NCBI RefSeq assembly: GCF_013415425.1
Contig: NZ_JACBYC010000185.1
Span: forward strand, 1 to 44,921
Length of the DNA stretch: 44,921 nt
Source: Gemella sp. GH3
GTDB lineage: Bacteria; Bacillota; Bacilli; Staphylococcales; Gemellaceae
Reading direction: 5' to 3'
Shown piece after piece: positions 35,294 through 44,663 of the stretch. Position numbers and translations under genes: made by a program. A model generated the notes under the pieces. The model was given only the letters and a program-made list of their open reading frames with translations, was not told the origin of the DNA and made no database searches. Every line of letters starts with the position of its first letter. Positions within the stretch are counted from its first letter, which is position 1.

Positions 35294-36382
35294 CTATTCC
35301 TCCTCTTCATATGATTCTAATCTGGCATCAAATTCTTCTTCTGTTTCTCCTGGAACCATAATATGAATAGCTTCTGCTTCAAAATTTAATCCTGCTGCTT
35401 GTCCAGGTTTTGTAGGTTTAGTAGAATGTACAATCCATTCATTATATTGGTCATCTAAGCAACATATTTCATAATGGACTCCTCTAAATAACTGTGTATC
35501 TACCACTACATTTATCTTCCCTTTTTCTACTGACGTTATTTCCAAATCTTCTGGTCTAATAACTACTTCAACTCGTTTATTTTTATCTAATCCGGCATCA
35601 ACACATTCATATTGTTTACCATAAATTTCTACTAGGTAATCTTCCACCATTATAGCATTTACTATATTAGATTCTCCTATAAAATCTGCAACAAATTTAT
35701 TTACAGGTTCGTCATAAATATCTAAAGGCGTTCCACTTTGCTCTATTTTTCCATTATTCATAACAAATATATAATCACTCATTGCTAAAGCTTCTTCTTG
35801 ATCGTGTGTTACATATATAAAAGTAATACCTGTTTGTTGCTGTAATTCACGAAGTTCATATTGCATTTCTTGACGTAATTTCAAATCTAGTGCTGACAAA
35901 GATTCATCTAATAGTATAATTTCAGGTTCATTTATTATTGCTCGTGCTATAGCTACACGTTGTTTTTGTCCACCACTCATCTCATCAATACTACGTTTTT
36001 CAAAACCAGATAAATTAACTAATTTTAGTGCTTTTTTTACTTTTTTCTTTATTATTTCTTTTTTTTCATTTTTTATTTTTAAACCAAATGCAACATTTTC
36101 AAATACATCCATATGTGGAAATAATGCATAATCTTGAAAAACTGTATTAACTTGACGTAAATTTGCCGGAACGTTATTAACTATTTTTCCAGATAATAAT
36201 ACATCACCTTCGCTAGGCTGCAAAAAACCACCAATTAATTTTAATATCGTACTTTTTCCGCAACCACTAGGTCCTAATAAAGTGTAAAACTTTCCTTTTT
36301 CTATTTCTAAGTCAATATTTTTTAAAACAGTTGTATTTCCAAAAGACATACTTACACCTTTGAATTCAACTATATTTACCAT
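35294..36382 (-). CDS. potA: Spermidine/putrescine ABC transporter ATP-binding protein
   Basis: ATPase subunit of the polyamine importer. Walker A 'GPSGCGKST', Q-loop '[11 protein letters not shown]', signature '[15 protein letters not shown]', Walker B '[16 protein letters not shown]' and the switch His in '[10 protein letters not shown]' are intact. The C-terminal TOBE-like regulatory domain (about 235-345) includes '[10 protein letters not shown]' and '[11 protein letters not shown]'. The acidic tail is normal. Length of 362 residues is typical. It starts 10 bases after the XRE/cupin regulator gene. Confidence 0.96.
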   Translation of the reverse strand: MVNIVEFKGVSMSFGNTTVLKNIDLEIEKGKFYTLLGPSGCGKSTILKLIGGFLQPSEGDVLLSGKIVNNVPANLRQVNTVFQDYALFPHMDVFENVAFGLKIKNEKKEIIKKKVKKALKLVNLSGFEKRSIDEMSGGQKQRVAIARAIINEPEIILLDESLSALDLKLRQEMQYELRELQQQTGITFIYVTHDQEEALAMSDYIFVMNNGKIEQSGTPLDIYDEPVNKFVADFIGESNIVNAIMVEDYLVEIYGKQYECVDAGLDKNKRVEVVIRPEDLEITSVEKGKINVVVDTQLFRGVHYEICCLDDQYNEWIVHSTKPTKPGQAAGLNFEAEAIHIMVPGETEEEFDARLESYEEEE

Positions 36383-36392
36383 AATAAACCTC

Positions 36393-36938
36393 CTATAAAT
36401 ATGAATTAGTAACTACGATTAATACTTCACATTCTTCATCAAAAGGATTTGACAAAACATGCTCATCTGTAGCCGTAAAATAAAATGTTTCTGTAGTTTC
36501 TGCTACATAATTATTACTACCAAAAGTTAACATACACTTACCTTTCAACACATAACAAAGTGTATCGGACTCTGAAGGATCAAATTTTTTATATTTACTA
36601 TTACTTTTAAGAGTTAATACTAAAGACTCCATTTCTTTTTCGTTAGATTCTGGAACTAGCCAATTTAATTTATAAAAATCATCGGTTTCTTCGTAACTAG
36701 TTTGATCTTCTTTTTTGTACAATATCTGTTGCTGAGAACTTTTTTGTTCAAAAAAATCTTTAGGCTCACAACCTAAAACCTGCAAAATATTAAAAAAAGT
36801 TTCCATTGATGGTGATGCTAAATCTCTTTCAACTTGAGATATATATCCTTTTGATAAGTCTGTTCTTTCCCCTAATTCTTCCTGGGTGAGCCCCTTTTGT
36901 ATTCTTAGTTTCTTCAATTTATAGCCTATTAGATTCAT
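36393..36938 (-). CDS. XRE-family regulator with C-terminal cupin domain, likely regulator of potABCD
   Basis: Helix-turn-helix domain at about 8-62 ('[45 protein letters not shown]') joined to a small cupin domain (about 110-178, '[19 protein letters not shown]' and '[17 protein letters not shown]'). Cupin-fused XRE regulators often sense small molecules and commonly head polyamine operons in Bacillota. The gene is first in the operon, 10 bases before potA, so autoregulation in response to polyamine is a reasonable inference. Three related palindromic sites lie directly upstream. AGGAGG precedes the ATG. Confidence 0.9.
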   Translation of the reverse strand: MNLIGYKLKKLRIQKGLTQEELGERTDLSKGYISQVERDLASPSMETFFNILQVLGCEPKDFFEQKSSQQQILYKKEDQTSYEETDDFYKLNWLVPESNEKEMESLVLTLKSNSKYKKFDPSESDTLCYVLKGKCMLTFGSNNYVAETTETFYFTATDEHVLSNPFDEECEVLIVVTNSYL

Positions 36939-36950
36939 ATACCCTCCTAA

Positions 36951-37020
36951 GTTTTATATTAATAAACTTTATGTATGATAAGTTTAATATTAATAAACTA
37001 TTTGTTTAATATTATCTAGA
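36951..37020. promoter_or_regulatory. Operator array upstream of the XRE regulator-potABCD operon
   Basis: Three related sites lie within 70 bases. They are 36951-36967 (GTTTTATATTAATAAAC), 36982-36998 (GTTTAATATTAATAAAC, a near-perfect palindrome with GTTTA/TAAAC arms), and a weaker partial copy at 37004-37020 that shares its first 11 bases with the second. Centre spacings are 31 and 22 bases, close to three and two helical turns. The first site lies 12 bases before the regulator ATG. The likely ligand is the XRE/cupin protein itself. I could not define the promoter boxes with confidence. Confidence 0.6.
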
Positions 37021-37126
37021 CTTTAATTATTCTACACTATTTATTAAATAATTTCAATAGTTTTTATATACTATTTATTAACTATTTTTATTATTTTAAT
37101 ATAGTTAAAATTGGCACAAAAAAATA

Positions 37127-37164
37127 AAAACATCTTAAAGTAATTAAAATCTTTAAGACGTTTT
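37127..37164 (-). terminator. Terminator after the ABC-2 exporter genes
   Basis: 14-base arms (37127-37140 and 37151-37164) with a 10-base loop. The one mismatch is a G-U pair in minus-strand RNA. The minus-strand transcript then runs into a T-rich tract. It lies 45 bases past the stop of the last permease gene. Confidence 0.7.
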
Positions 37165-37209
37165 ACTAAATTTATTTTATCCAACATAATTAGTAGTAAT
37201 TATCAAATA

Positions 37210-38001
37210 CTATGATCCTGTACTTTGATAAAATTTTAAACCAAAAGTCCAAATAGTTTTATACACTACATATAATATCAGAGGACCTATAGCTACTAAT
37301 ATAAATGATTCAAAATTAAAAGTATTTGTAGTATTCAATAGATTAACAACTGGAAAATATCCTACAAAAGAGAAAGGTATAATTATTAAAATAACTTTAA
37401 TAAAAAATGGATAAATATTTATAGGATAATTAGATAATTCATATATTTGCCACAAAATATTTTTCATTCCATCATTAGTTATAGAGAAAAAGCTAAAAGA
37501 TACCAATGATAAATATATTGCTTCTCTTATTAAAACAGCAGATATAACGAATAGAATAAATTTAATAATAAACATATAATTTATTGATATATCCAAATTG
37601 TATAACGAAAAAGCAATAATTATTAATCCAGAAATTAATTCAAATATCGCCTCTTCATCTAATTGAAATATAACAAATTGATAAAGTGTATTTAATGGTC
37701 TTAATAAAAATAAATCCAATTCTCCTGTTTGAACAAGATAAGGAACTTCTAAAGTTGTAACGAAGAAAAACTCCCATAATGATGATGTTAAACTTATAAA
37801 GCCGTATAAAAATAATATTTGATACAGAGAAAATCCACCTATAATATCTGTATATTGTAATGTAATAAGCAGAATAAATAAAGTCGTAAATGTATCTACT
37901 AAATAGCCGAAATTTCCTACAAGAAAGTCCAACTTATAGCTCATTATTCTTTTAAAGTCTATTTTCAAAAACTCTTTGTATAAATATAAATGTTTTTTCA
38001 T
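37210..38001 (-). CDS. ABC-2 type permease (COG3694-like), second permease of the exporter
   Basis: A 263-residue membrane protein with about six hydrophobic helices, matching the ABC2_membrane_6 family. Diagnostic features are the N-terminal 'YKLDFLVGNFGYLVDTFTTLFILL', the middle 'YLVQTGELDLFLLRPLNTLYQF' (the G.LD..L.RP motif) and the end 'FGLKFYQSTGS'. It starts one base after the end of the broken first permease. Such systems normally need both permeases with the ATPase. The substrate is unknown. Confidence 0.85.
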   Translation of the reverse strand: MKKHLYLYKEFLKIDFKRIMSYKLDFLVGNFGYLVDTFTTLFILLITLQYTDIIGGFSLYQILFLYGFISLTSSLWEFFFVTTLEVPYLVQTGELDLFLLRPLNTLYQFVIFQLDEEAIFELISGLIIIAFSLYNLDISINYMFIIKFILFVISAVLIREAIYLSLVSFSFFSITNDGMKNILWQIYELSNYPINIYPFFIKVILIIIPFSFVGYFPVVNLLNTTNTFNFESFILVAIGPLILYVVYKTIWTFGLKFYQSTGS

Positions 38002-38002
38002 T

Positions 38003-38690
38003 TTAACCTCCCATTATATCTAATCTTTTGAATACATATTCAGATAAAATTCTTTTGATTATCCAAAATATAATTATCCAAAATATTTGCATAGCAATTA
38101 TAAAAAGCAGTTGTTTATCAGAATTGTTGTACACTATAGTAGATATAGGTGAATAAATAATACTATAAAAAGGCGTAAACTCAGATATTTTTATTAATAT
38201 TTGCGGATACAAATCTAATGGAAGTATACTTCCTCCAAAAATTACTAGTAATGCACTTATCAGTTCTGAAATTCCATTTATTCTTATAAATATTGTAGAT
38301 AATAATGATATAATATAACCTAAAAGAAAAGCTATAATATAACTAAAAAAATATACAATATATAAACAATAATGGCAGAACTTGGAATTTAATTTTATAA
38401 ATAAAATTTCCTAAAGTCGTAAAAAAAGTAATAATGATAAGACTATTAGGTCTATTCAAGTAATTTATTAAGTTCCCTTTTAAAATTTTTGAAGATATAA
38501 AATTTGTTGTTAACTTTATAGGTAACAACAATTGCAAAATGGTAACTAACAAAACATAAGTCCAAATACTATATTGTATTAATATTAAAGTTAGTGATGC
38601 TATTATTTGCATAATAGTATTAAATCTATATTGTAACAAATTTCTATATTGGTATATAGAATAAGTTAATAATTTATTCACACGTATCAC
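38003..38690 (-). pseudogene. Frameshifted ABC-2 type permease (COG4587-like), first permease of the exporter
   Basis: Two adjacent fragments are parts of one permease. The 5' part (38343-38690) reads 'YSIYQYRNLLQYRFNTIMQ' through 'KGNLINYLNRPNS' and ends at a TAG after a run of seven Ts (38345-38351, minus strand). With one T fewer, the frame runs on without a stop through 'FLLGYIISLL', 'FGGSILPLDLYPQI' and the family's usual C terminus ('YVFKRLDIMGG') to 38003. The rejoined product would still be about 30 residues short of the usual 260, with residues seemingly lost near 'IWTYV' and before 'FLLG'. That argues for real decay and not only a read error. Translation may start at the GTG at 38681, overlapping the ATPase stop. 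Confidence 0.8.
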
Positions 38691-39630
38691 CTACCTTACT
38701 TTTTACTAGCAAGATTTCCTGAAGATTTAAATCTAATAATTTTGTTTCTTTGACTACACATTGATTAGGTATCATTTTTATTATATCTAGTTGAGTAAAC
38801 TTGGTAACATCAAAAACAAATTCTTTTGAATCAACATTTGTCCTAAGTAAAAATATACCATCTACACTAAAATCAACTATATTTTCTCCATACATTTTTA
38901 TTTTTTTATAATTATTATAAATCTCTTTATATTTCTTGACCTTTCCATCATACTTCAAGCTACCTTCATCAATTAATATCATTCTCTTACATACTTTCTC
39001 TATATCTGATATTTCATGTGTTGTCAAAATTATAGTAGTATTATATTTCTCATTTATTTTCAAGATAAGTTCCATAATTTTATTTTTAGTTTCTATATCC
39101 AAGCCAATAGTAGGTTCATCTAAAAAAATTAATTTAGGTTTATGTATAATACTTGCTATAAACTCTCCACGCATTCTTTGTCCCAAAGAAAGTTGCCTTA
39201 CAGGTTGAAGTAAATATTCTCTAACGTTCAATTCTTCTATCAAATATTCTAACCATTCCTTGTCTTCATTATCATAAATTTTTGCTAAATAATTAAATGA
39301 ATCAATTAATGGCAAATCCCACCAAAGATGTGATTTTTGTCCAAACAAAACACCTATATTACTAGCGTTTTTTTGTCTATTATAAAAGGGTTCTTTCCCA
39401 AAAACATTTATACTGCCACTTGTCTTAGATAAAATTCCTAAAAGTAATTTTATCATTGTTGATTTCCCAGCTCCATTAGCTCCTATATATCCAACAATTT
39501 CTCCCTCTGAAATTGAAAAAGATATATCTTTAATTGCATGTTTAATTTCTTTACTTGTCCTAAAAAAGCTAATCCTATTTTTTATTATATAGTCTTTATT
39601 AAGATTTTTTACTTTTATTACTTCTTGCAT
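38674..39630 (-). CDS. ABC transporter ATP-binding protein (COG4586-like)
   Basis: ATPase of an ABC-2 type exporter. Walker A 'GYIGANGAGKSTMIKLL', signature 'LSLGQRMRGEFIASII' (LSLGQR replaces LSGGQ, as in this subgroup), and Walker B 'PKLIFLDEPTIGLDIETK' are seen. 'FGQKSHLWWDLPLIDSF' is a hallmark of the COG4586 group that pairs with COG4587 and COG3694 permeases. The ATG at 39630 has GGAGG seven bases upstream; the in-frame TTG at 39642 overlaps that site and is unlikely. The C-terminal 75 residues form an accessory domain. Function of the system is in doubt because the next gene is broken. Confidence 0.9.
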   Translation of the reverse strand: MQEVIKVKNLNKDYIIKNRISFFRTSKEIKHAIKDISFSISEGEIVGYIGANGAGKSTMIKLLLGILSKTSGSINVFGKEPFYNRQKNASNIGVLFGQKSHLWWDLPLIDSFNYLAKIYDNEDKEWLEYLIEELNVREYLLQPVRQLSLGQRMRGEFIASIIHKPKLIFLDEPTIGLDIETKNKIMELILKINEKYNTTIILTTHEISDIEKVCKRMILIDEGSLKYDGKVKKYKEIYNNYKKIKMYGENIVDFSVDGIFLLRTNVDSKEFVFDVTKFTQLDIIKMIPNQCVVKETKLLDLNLQEILLVKSKVGDTCE

Positions 39631-39711
39631 AAGTACCTCCAATGTCTACATATTATATTATTTATAAATAAATTAATCACTTTGCTCCTGACATTGACAT
39701 TTATTATATGT

Positions 39712-39745
39712 AAAAAAAATAATACAGTATTTCTACTGTATTATT
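39712..39745 (-). terminator. Terminator after ezrA
   Basis: Perfect 12-base arms AATAATACAGTA / TACTGTATTATT with a 4-base loop, followed on the minus strand by a T-run from the eight As at 39712-39719. It lies 10 bases past the ezrA stop and before the ABC exporter ATPase gene. Confidence 0.82.
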
Positions 39746-39754
39746 CTAACATTA

Positions 39755-41449
39755 TTAATATACTTTAATTTCTTTTTTTATTCTTTCATAAGCGCCTGGT
39801 TCTACTTTATCAAGTGCATTTTTTATAATATCTAAAGTTTTATTGTAACGATATTCTTTATAATACTGCTCTGCTATAGTTAATTGTTTATGCAATTCAA
39901 TATTATCTTTTCTGTATCTATTAGTATATCTAATTAATTTTTCTACTAATTCAATATCTGTTAAAATATTATTAACTTCATTTTTATAGATATTTAATGA
40001 TTCTGTAGCTTCATCTACTGATTGTTTTACTAAATCAATATTCATCGGCTCTTTATGTAATTCTTCTAAAGCATATTTATAACTGTCTGTCACTTCTTTA
40101 TACAAAATTACGAATCTATCACTAAATCCAGGTACTCTAGAATTAGATAATTTTCTTCTAACAATTTCTTTTTCTTGATTAATTTCGTTTAACTTTTCGC
40201 GAGATCTCAATTCTTCTTCTCTTAATCCAGTTAAATATCTAGAATAATTAGTTTGTTCTTCTTCTATTTTTTCTAATTCCATACCTAGAGTTTGTACTTT
40301 TTCTTTTAAATCCTTATAATTCAATCTAGGTTGATTACTAATATAAACATCTATTCCTTTTTTTATATCTAATAACTCTCCGATACTATTATAATTTTTT
40401 CCAATCATTTCTTCATCTTGAGAATATATTTGATATCTGTTTTTTATTTCCTGAATGTTATTATACAGTGCTTCGTTTAATTTATCTTGAACGTTTAACT
40501 TATTACTAATATCTGAATAATTTTCTTCAACATATTTTTTGTATTCTAGTTCTTTTTTTAGGTTGTTAGAAACTTCATCAATTATGTCATATATTCCATC
40601 TAATATAGATTCAATTAAATCAATATCTCCAGATTTTACTTTTTCTCTAGCATCATTTAATTGCCAAACACAATTTTCAATTTTTGTAGATATATCCAAA
40701 TGAGAAAGTTTAAATCCTTTTTTCTCCATTTCTTCTACTTTAAGTCTTAAAGTTTGTATTTGTGAAGGTGTAGTTTTCTCTATTTCTCGAAGTATTTCTG
40801 GTAAAATATCCATTCTTTCTTTTAAGTCAATAACTTTTAATTTGATATCATTAATAGTTTCTTGAGCTTCTATATATTTACCATTTGATGTTAAATTTCT
40901 AAATTCATCTAATATAGGCGCTATGTCTTTTAAACTTTGTTCAAAATTTTCTGAAGCACCTCCATATTGATGACGTTTAGCTAACAATTCTCTATTTAAA
41001 TCTTTATACTCTTTTACTATTTCTTCATATTGAATTTTATTATTTGGTTCTATTTCTGTCAGTTCTTTAATTTCTTTTCTAATAATAGCTATTTTTTCCT
41101 TAATGTTAGCTATATTTTCCCCACAATCAAAAATAATTTCATCTGCCCTTTTGAAATTAAATTTATCAATATATGATTCTGCTTGATACAACTCTTTATC
41201 TAATTCATCAATATCTATACTTTGTATTTCATACCACGTACTTTCCCAATCGTCATACAAACTTTGAGCTTTACCTGCAATGTTCAATGTTTTTACTTGC
41301 TTTAAGTCTTCAGATAGAGTTTCTCGTTCTAACTCATCTTTGGCTTCAAGTAATGGTAGCAAATCTTGTTTTTTTCTATTTCTAAATATAAATAGAGCTA
41401 ACGTTCCTAAAACAAACGCTACAAACAAAAATGCATAAAAATATAACAT
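39755..41449 (-). CDS. ezrA: Septation ring formation regulator EzrA
   Basis: Membrane-anchored division protein that binds FtsZ and helps organise the septum in Bacillota. One N-terminal transmembrane helix (about 2-21, 'FYAFLFVAFVLGTLALFIF') is followed by basic residues and then an almost entirely helical, spectrin-like coiled-coil cytoplasmic region. Family blocks include 'LNIAGKAQSLYDDWESTWYEI' and 'FNFKRADEIIF'. Length of 564 residues is normal. TTGGAGGAA precedes the ATG. Confidence 0.95.
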   Translation of the reverse strand: MLYFYAFLFVAFVLGTLALFIFRNRKKQDLLPLLEAKDELERETLSEDLKQVKTLNIAGKAQSLYDDWESTWYEIQSIDIDELDKELYQAESYIDKFNFKRADEIIFDCGENIANIKEKIAIIRKEIKELTEIEPNNKIQYEEIVKEYKDLNRELLAKRHQYGGASENFEQSLKDIAPILDEFRNLTSNGKYIEAQETINDIKLKVIDLKERMDILPEILREIEKTTPSQIQTLRLKVEEMEKKGFKLSHLDISTKIENCVWQLNDAREKVKSGDIDLIESILDGIYDIIDEVSNNLKKELEYKKYVEENYSDISNKLNVQDKLNEALYNNIQEIKNRYQIYSQDEEMIGKNYNSIGELLDIKKGIDVYISNQPRLNYKDLKEKVQTLGMELEKIEEEQTNYSRYLTGLREEELRSREKLNEINQEKEIVRRKLSNSRVPGFSDRFVILYKEVTDSYKYALEELHKEPMNIDLVKQSVDEATESLNIYKNEVNNILTDIELVEKLIRYTNRYRKDNIELHKQLTIAEQYYKEYRYNKTLDIIKNALDKVEPGAYERIKKEIKVY

Positions 41450-41514
41450 AGTTGTTCCTCCAATAACTTATTTTCTTTATTATCTATTTTTATAAATAAA
41501 TGCAATATAGTAAA

Positions 41515-41542
41515 ATTATATCATTTTTACTTTGAAAAACAA
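41515..41542 (-). promoter_or_regulatory. Candidate promoter of ezrA
   Basis: Minus strand TTGTTT, 16-base spacer, perfect TATAAT, about 65 bases before the ezrA ATG and downstream of truA. The -35 half overlaps a small CTTTG/CAAAG inverted repeat. Confidence 0.5.
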
Positions 41543-41572
41543 AGAGTTTTATACAATTTTATAACGTATAAC

Positions 41573-42352
41573 TTAATTTTTATGTAAATTTTCTATAAAT
41601 TTATTAATTTCTTTTTCATTGTATATAACATTTTTCAAATATAGACCGCTGGCTTCTGCTCTTTTACCTGCGAAGCTTCTATCTTTTTTATTTATAATTT
41701 CTGGTATTAAAGATTTATCATATTTCCCAATGGCAACATCTGTAATAGTACCTATTATTATTCTAACCATATTATACAAAAAGCCATCACCTGTAATTTC
41801 AAATATTACAATATTATTTTCTTGTTTTATGTTAAAATTTGTTATAGTTCTAACTTTGTCTTCTACACTACTGTTCTTTGAACAAAAAGAGCTAAAATCA
41901 TATGTTCCTATGAAATATTGTAGACATTCTTCTGCTTTTTTGTAATCAAATTTAAAAGGCGTATGACCTACATAATTAACTAAGAAGGGATCTACATTTT
42001 TAGATATACATAACCTGTATTCATAAGTTTTTGCCATACTATTAAATCTAACATGAAAATCATCACCAACTATTTTACTACCTATTATTCTTATATCTTT
42101 TGGTAAATAGGCATTAACTGATTTTACCCAAGCATCTTCTGTAAGATTAAGATTTGTGTCAAAATGAATTGGTTGTAAATAAGCGTGTACTCCACTATCA
42201 GTACGACCACTCATATGAATTCTTACATTTTCTCCTTTATGAATTCGACATAAACTTTTTTCAATCATCTCTTGAATAGTTTTATTATTCGGTTGTATTT
42301 GAAACCCATGATATTTACTACCATCATATCTACACACTAATAATACTCTCAA
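41573..42352 (-). CDS. truA: tRNA pseudouridine(38-40) synthase TruA
   Basis: Makes pseudouridine at positions 38-40 of the tRNA anticodon arm. The catalytic Asp is in 'MSGRTDSGVHAYLQ'. Other blocks are 'CRYDGSKYHGFQIQPN', 'FHVRFNSMAKTYEYRL', 'FSSFCSKNSS' and 'GDGFLYNMVRIIIGTI'. Length of 259 residues is normal. The start is TTG at 42352, seven bases after AGGAGA. Confidence 0.96.
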   Translation of the reverse strand: MRVLLVCRYDGSKYHGFQIQPNNKTIQEMIEKSLCRIHKGENVRIHMSGRTDSGVHAYLQPIHFDTNLNLTEDAWVKSVNAYLPKDIRIIGSKIVGDDFHVRFNSMAKTYEYRLCISKNVDPFLVNYVGHTPFKFDYKKAEECLQYFIGTYDFSSFCSKNSSVEDKVRTITNFNIKQENNIVIFEITGDGFLYNMVRIIIGTITDVAIGKYDKSLIPEIINKKDRSFAGKRAEASGLYLKNVIYNEKEINKFIENLHKN

Positions 42353-42520
42353 TTTATTTCTCCTAAAATTTTATATACAATAAATTATACAATAAATATT
42401 TATATTTCACAAAAAACTTTAATATATTAATATTGTTCGTTAATAAAACCCTTTTTCTACAGAATATAAATTTAAAATTGTATTTATATACCTTTTATAA
42501 CGTATTTTTATATATCTATA

Positions 42521-42549
42521 TTGATTTTCGTTCGTAAGATTGTTATAAT
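42521..42549 (+). promoter_or_regulatory. Candidate promoter of the 5'-nucleotidase gene
   Basis: TTGATT, 17-base spacer, perfect TATAAT, ending 36 bases before the ATG at 42586. The 210-base divergent gap with truA contains no other supportable feature. Confidence 0.7.
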
Positions 42550-42585
42550 GTAATCAAATATATTTTGAAAGGATTTTTTATTATT

Positions 42586-44622
42586 ATGAAAAAGAAATTT
42601 AAAGTTTTACCTTTTGCTGTTTTAAGTACTGGTATCTTATCAGTTTATGCATATGGAGAAGCAAATGAAGCTTATTCTAAAGAAGGTGAAGTAGCTGTTC
42701 AAATGATGGGAATTAATGACTTCCATGGACAATTAGAAGGTACTGGATCTGTCTATGAGTATGGCGAAAGATTAAAATCTCGTGGAGGTTCTGCCCCATT
42801 ACTTGCAGGATACTTGGATAAAACTGAAAAAGAATTTAAAGATGCTAAAGCAGAAGATGCTGTATCTACTAGAGTTCAAGCAGGAGATATGGTTGGAGCA
42901 TCACCAGCAGCATCTGGAATATTACAAGATGAACCAACTATAAAAGCTTTAAATGAAATGAAATTTGAAGTTGGTACATTAGGAAATCATGAATTTGATG
43001 AAGGATTAGCAGAATACAATCGTATCCTTAAAGGAGAAGATCCTGAAAAAGGAAAATTCAACAAAGCTGTAGAATCTTATCCTAGAGAAGCATCTAAAAT
43101 GGAAATAGTTGTTGCTAACGTTGTTGACAAAGAGACTAAGAAAACTCCATTTGATTGGAAACCTTACACTATAAAAACTTATACAGATGCTGAAAATGAA
43201 AGTGCAAAAATAGGATATATAGGTGTAGTTACTTCAGAAATACCTAACTTAATACTTAAAAAACATTGGGAACAATATGATATTTTAGATCCAGCTACTG
43301 TTATAAATAAATATGCCAAAGAGCTTCGTCAAAAAGGTGTTAATGCTATAGTTGTTCTTGCTCACGAAGCTGCAACTTCTCCAAGTGATAATGCAACTGA
43401 AGTTGGAGATGCAATTAAACGTATAATAGATAAATTAGATACTGATTCTAGTGTAGATGTCATATTTGCTGGTCATAATCATGTAATTGCTAATGGAACA
43501 TACAAAGGTATTAGAGTTGTAGAAGGAGCTGCTCAAGGAAAAGCTATATCTAATGTAATAGGTATTTACGATACAAAAACAAATGATTTCAAAGAAATTA
43601 CAGCTCAAATAGTAAAAGTTTTAGATAATAATACAGTAACTCCTAATCAAAAATTAGTAGAACTAGCTAAAGATGCTAATGACAGAATAAAAGACATACT
43701 ATTAGAAGAATTAGCAAAATCAGAAAAAACTATAGAAAGAGTACCTGCAGAATCTTTAAATCTAAAAGCTAACATAGAGTCACCTGTAGGAAATATTATA
43801 ACTGACGGACAACTTTGGGCTGCTCGTAATGCTGGATATCCACAAGCAAGTTTTGCAATTACTAATCAAGGTGGAATTAGAGCTGATTTAGAAGTTAAAG
43901 ACGGAGTTGTAACTTGGGGAGCTGCTCAAAAAGTTCAGCCATTCGGAAATGTTATGCAAGTTATCAATATCAAAGGAAAAGATTTAATAGCTGCCTTAAA
44001 TTCTCAATATAATTCAGAAGAAAAATACTTATTACAGATGTCTGGAATTATCTATACGTATAAAGAAGCTCCTACTGGAACTGTTGATGCTAAAGGAAAT
44101 TCTATTAATTGGGTTGTAGATAGAGCATGGATTGTTAAAGAAAATGGAGAAAGAGAATTAATTCAAGACGATAAAGAATATACTGGTATTATTAATGACT
44201 TCTTATATGGAGGAGGAGATGATTTCCCTGAGTTAACTAAGTCAACATTAATAGGTGCATTAGATCCTGATACAGAACTTTTTGTAAACTATCTAAAACA
44301 CTTAGGAACAGTTAAAGAACCTGAATTAGGTAGAAAAATATATTACAAAGATTATAAAGAACCCGAAGTATCTCCAGAAGTAGATAAAAATAACGATTCA
44401 AAAGACAATACTCAAAATAAATACATTCAAGATAATAATATAAGTAATAATAACAATGATAAAAATATGAATGATAACGTTGTAAATAATACTAATAATG
44501 TAGATAATAGCAGTAGTAAAAAATTGCCAAATACAGGAGTAGAAAACTCAAAATCATCATCACTATTATTAGGATCTATAGCATTATTGTTAGTATCTTT
44601 AAGAATTAGAAAATATAAATAA
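42586..44622 (+). CDS. Cell-wall-anchored 5'-nucleotidase / 2',3'-cyclic phosphodiesterase family protein
   Basis: A 678-residue secreted enzyme. An in-frame TTG at 42565 exists, but GAAAGGA (42567-42573) lies inside that extension and is well placed for the ATG at 42586, which gives a standard signal peptide (MKKKFKVLPF...). The metallophosphatase domain shows the two-metal ligands: 'GINDFHGQ', 'AGDMVGASP', 'GNHEFDEG', 'LAHEAA' and 'AGHNHV'. The C-terminal substrate domain has 'TNQGGIRADL' and 'VQPFGN'. An Asn-rich linker, LPNTG, a hydrophobic helix and basic tail form a canonical sortase signal. Related surface nucleotidases (staphylococcal AdsA, streptococcal S5nA) release adenosine and dampen host immunity. 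Substrate range here is inferred. Confidence 0.93.
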   Translation: MKKKFKVLPFAVLSTGILSVYAYGEANEAYSKEGEVAVQMMGINDFHGQLEGTGSVYEYGERLKSRGGSAPLLAGYLDKTEKEFKDAKAEDAVSTRVQAGDMVGASPAASGILQDEPTIKALNEMKFEVGTLGNHEFDEGLAEYNRILKGEDPEKGKFNKAVESYPREASKMEIVVANVVDKETKKTPFDWKPYTIKTYTDAENESAKIGYIGVVTSEIPNLILKKHWEQYDILDPATVINKYAKELRQKGVNAIVVLAHEAATSPSDNATEVGDAIKRIIDKLDTDSSVDVIFAGHNHVIANGTYKGIRVVEGAAQGKAISNVIGIYDTKTNDFKEITAQIVKVLDNNTVTPNQKLVELAKDANDRIKDILLEELAKSEKTIERVPAESLNLKANIESPVGNIITDGQLWAARNAGYPQASFAITNQGGIRADLEVKDGVVTWGAAQKVQPFGNVMQVINIKGKDLIAALNSQYNSEEKYLLQMSGIIYTYKEAPTGTVDAKGNSINWVVDRAWIVKENGERELIQDDKEYTGIINDFLYGGGDDFPELTKSTLIGALDPDTELFVNYLKHLGTVKEPELGRKIYYKDYKEPEVSPEVDKNNDSKDNTQNKYIQDNNISNNNNDKNMNDNVVNNTNNVDNSSSKKLPNTGVENSKSSSLLLGSIALLLVSLRIRKYK

Positions 44623-44625
44623 CAT

Positions 44626-44661
44626 AAAAAAGATAGTAGTAATTTTTCTACTATCTTTTTT
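44626..44661 (+). terminator. Terminator after the 5'-nucleotidase gene
   Basis: Perfect 14-base arms AAAAAAGATAGTAG / CTACTATCTTTTTT with an 8-base loop, three bases past the stop. It may also serve the convergent partial gene that ends at 44664. Confidence 0.87.
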
Positions 44662-44663
44662 AT

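Noticed and set aside
36951-37020. Repeated GTTTA motifs as a possible CRISPR-like array
   Set aside because: Only two full 17-base copies and a partial one, with spacings of 14 and 5 bases between them and no cas genes. An operator array explains them better.
41619-41945. Plus-strand ORF of 108 codons inside truA
   Set aside because: Antisense shadow of truA; no family resemblance or initiation signal.
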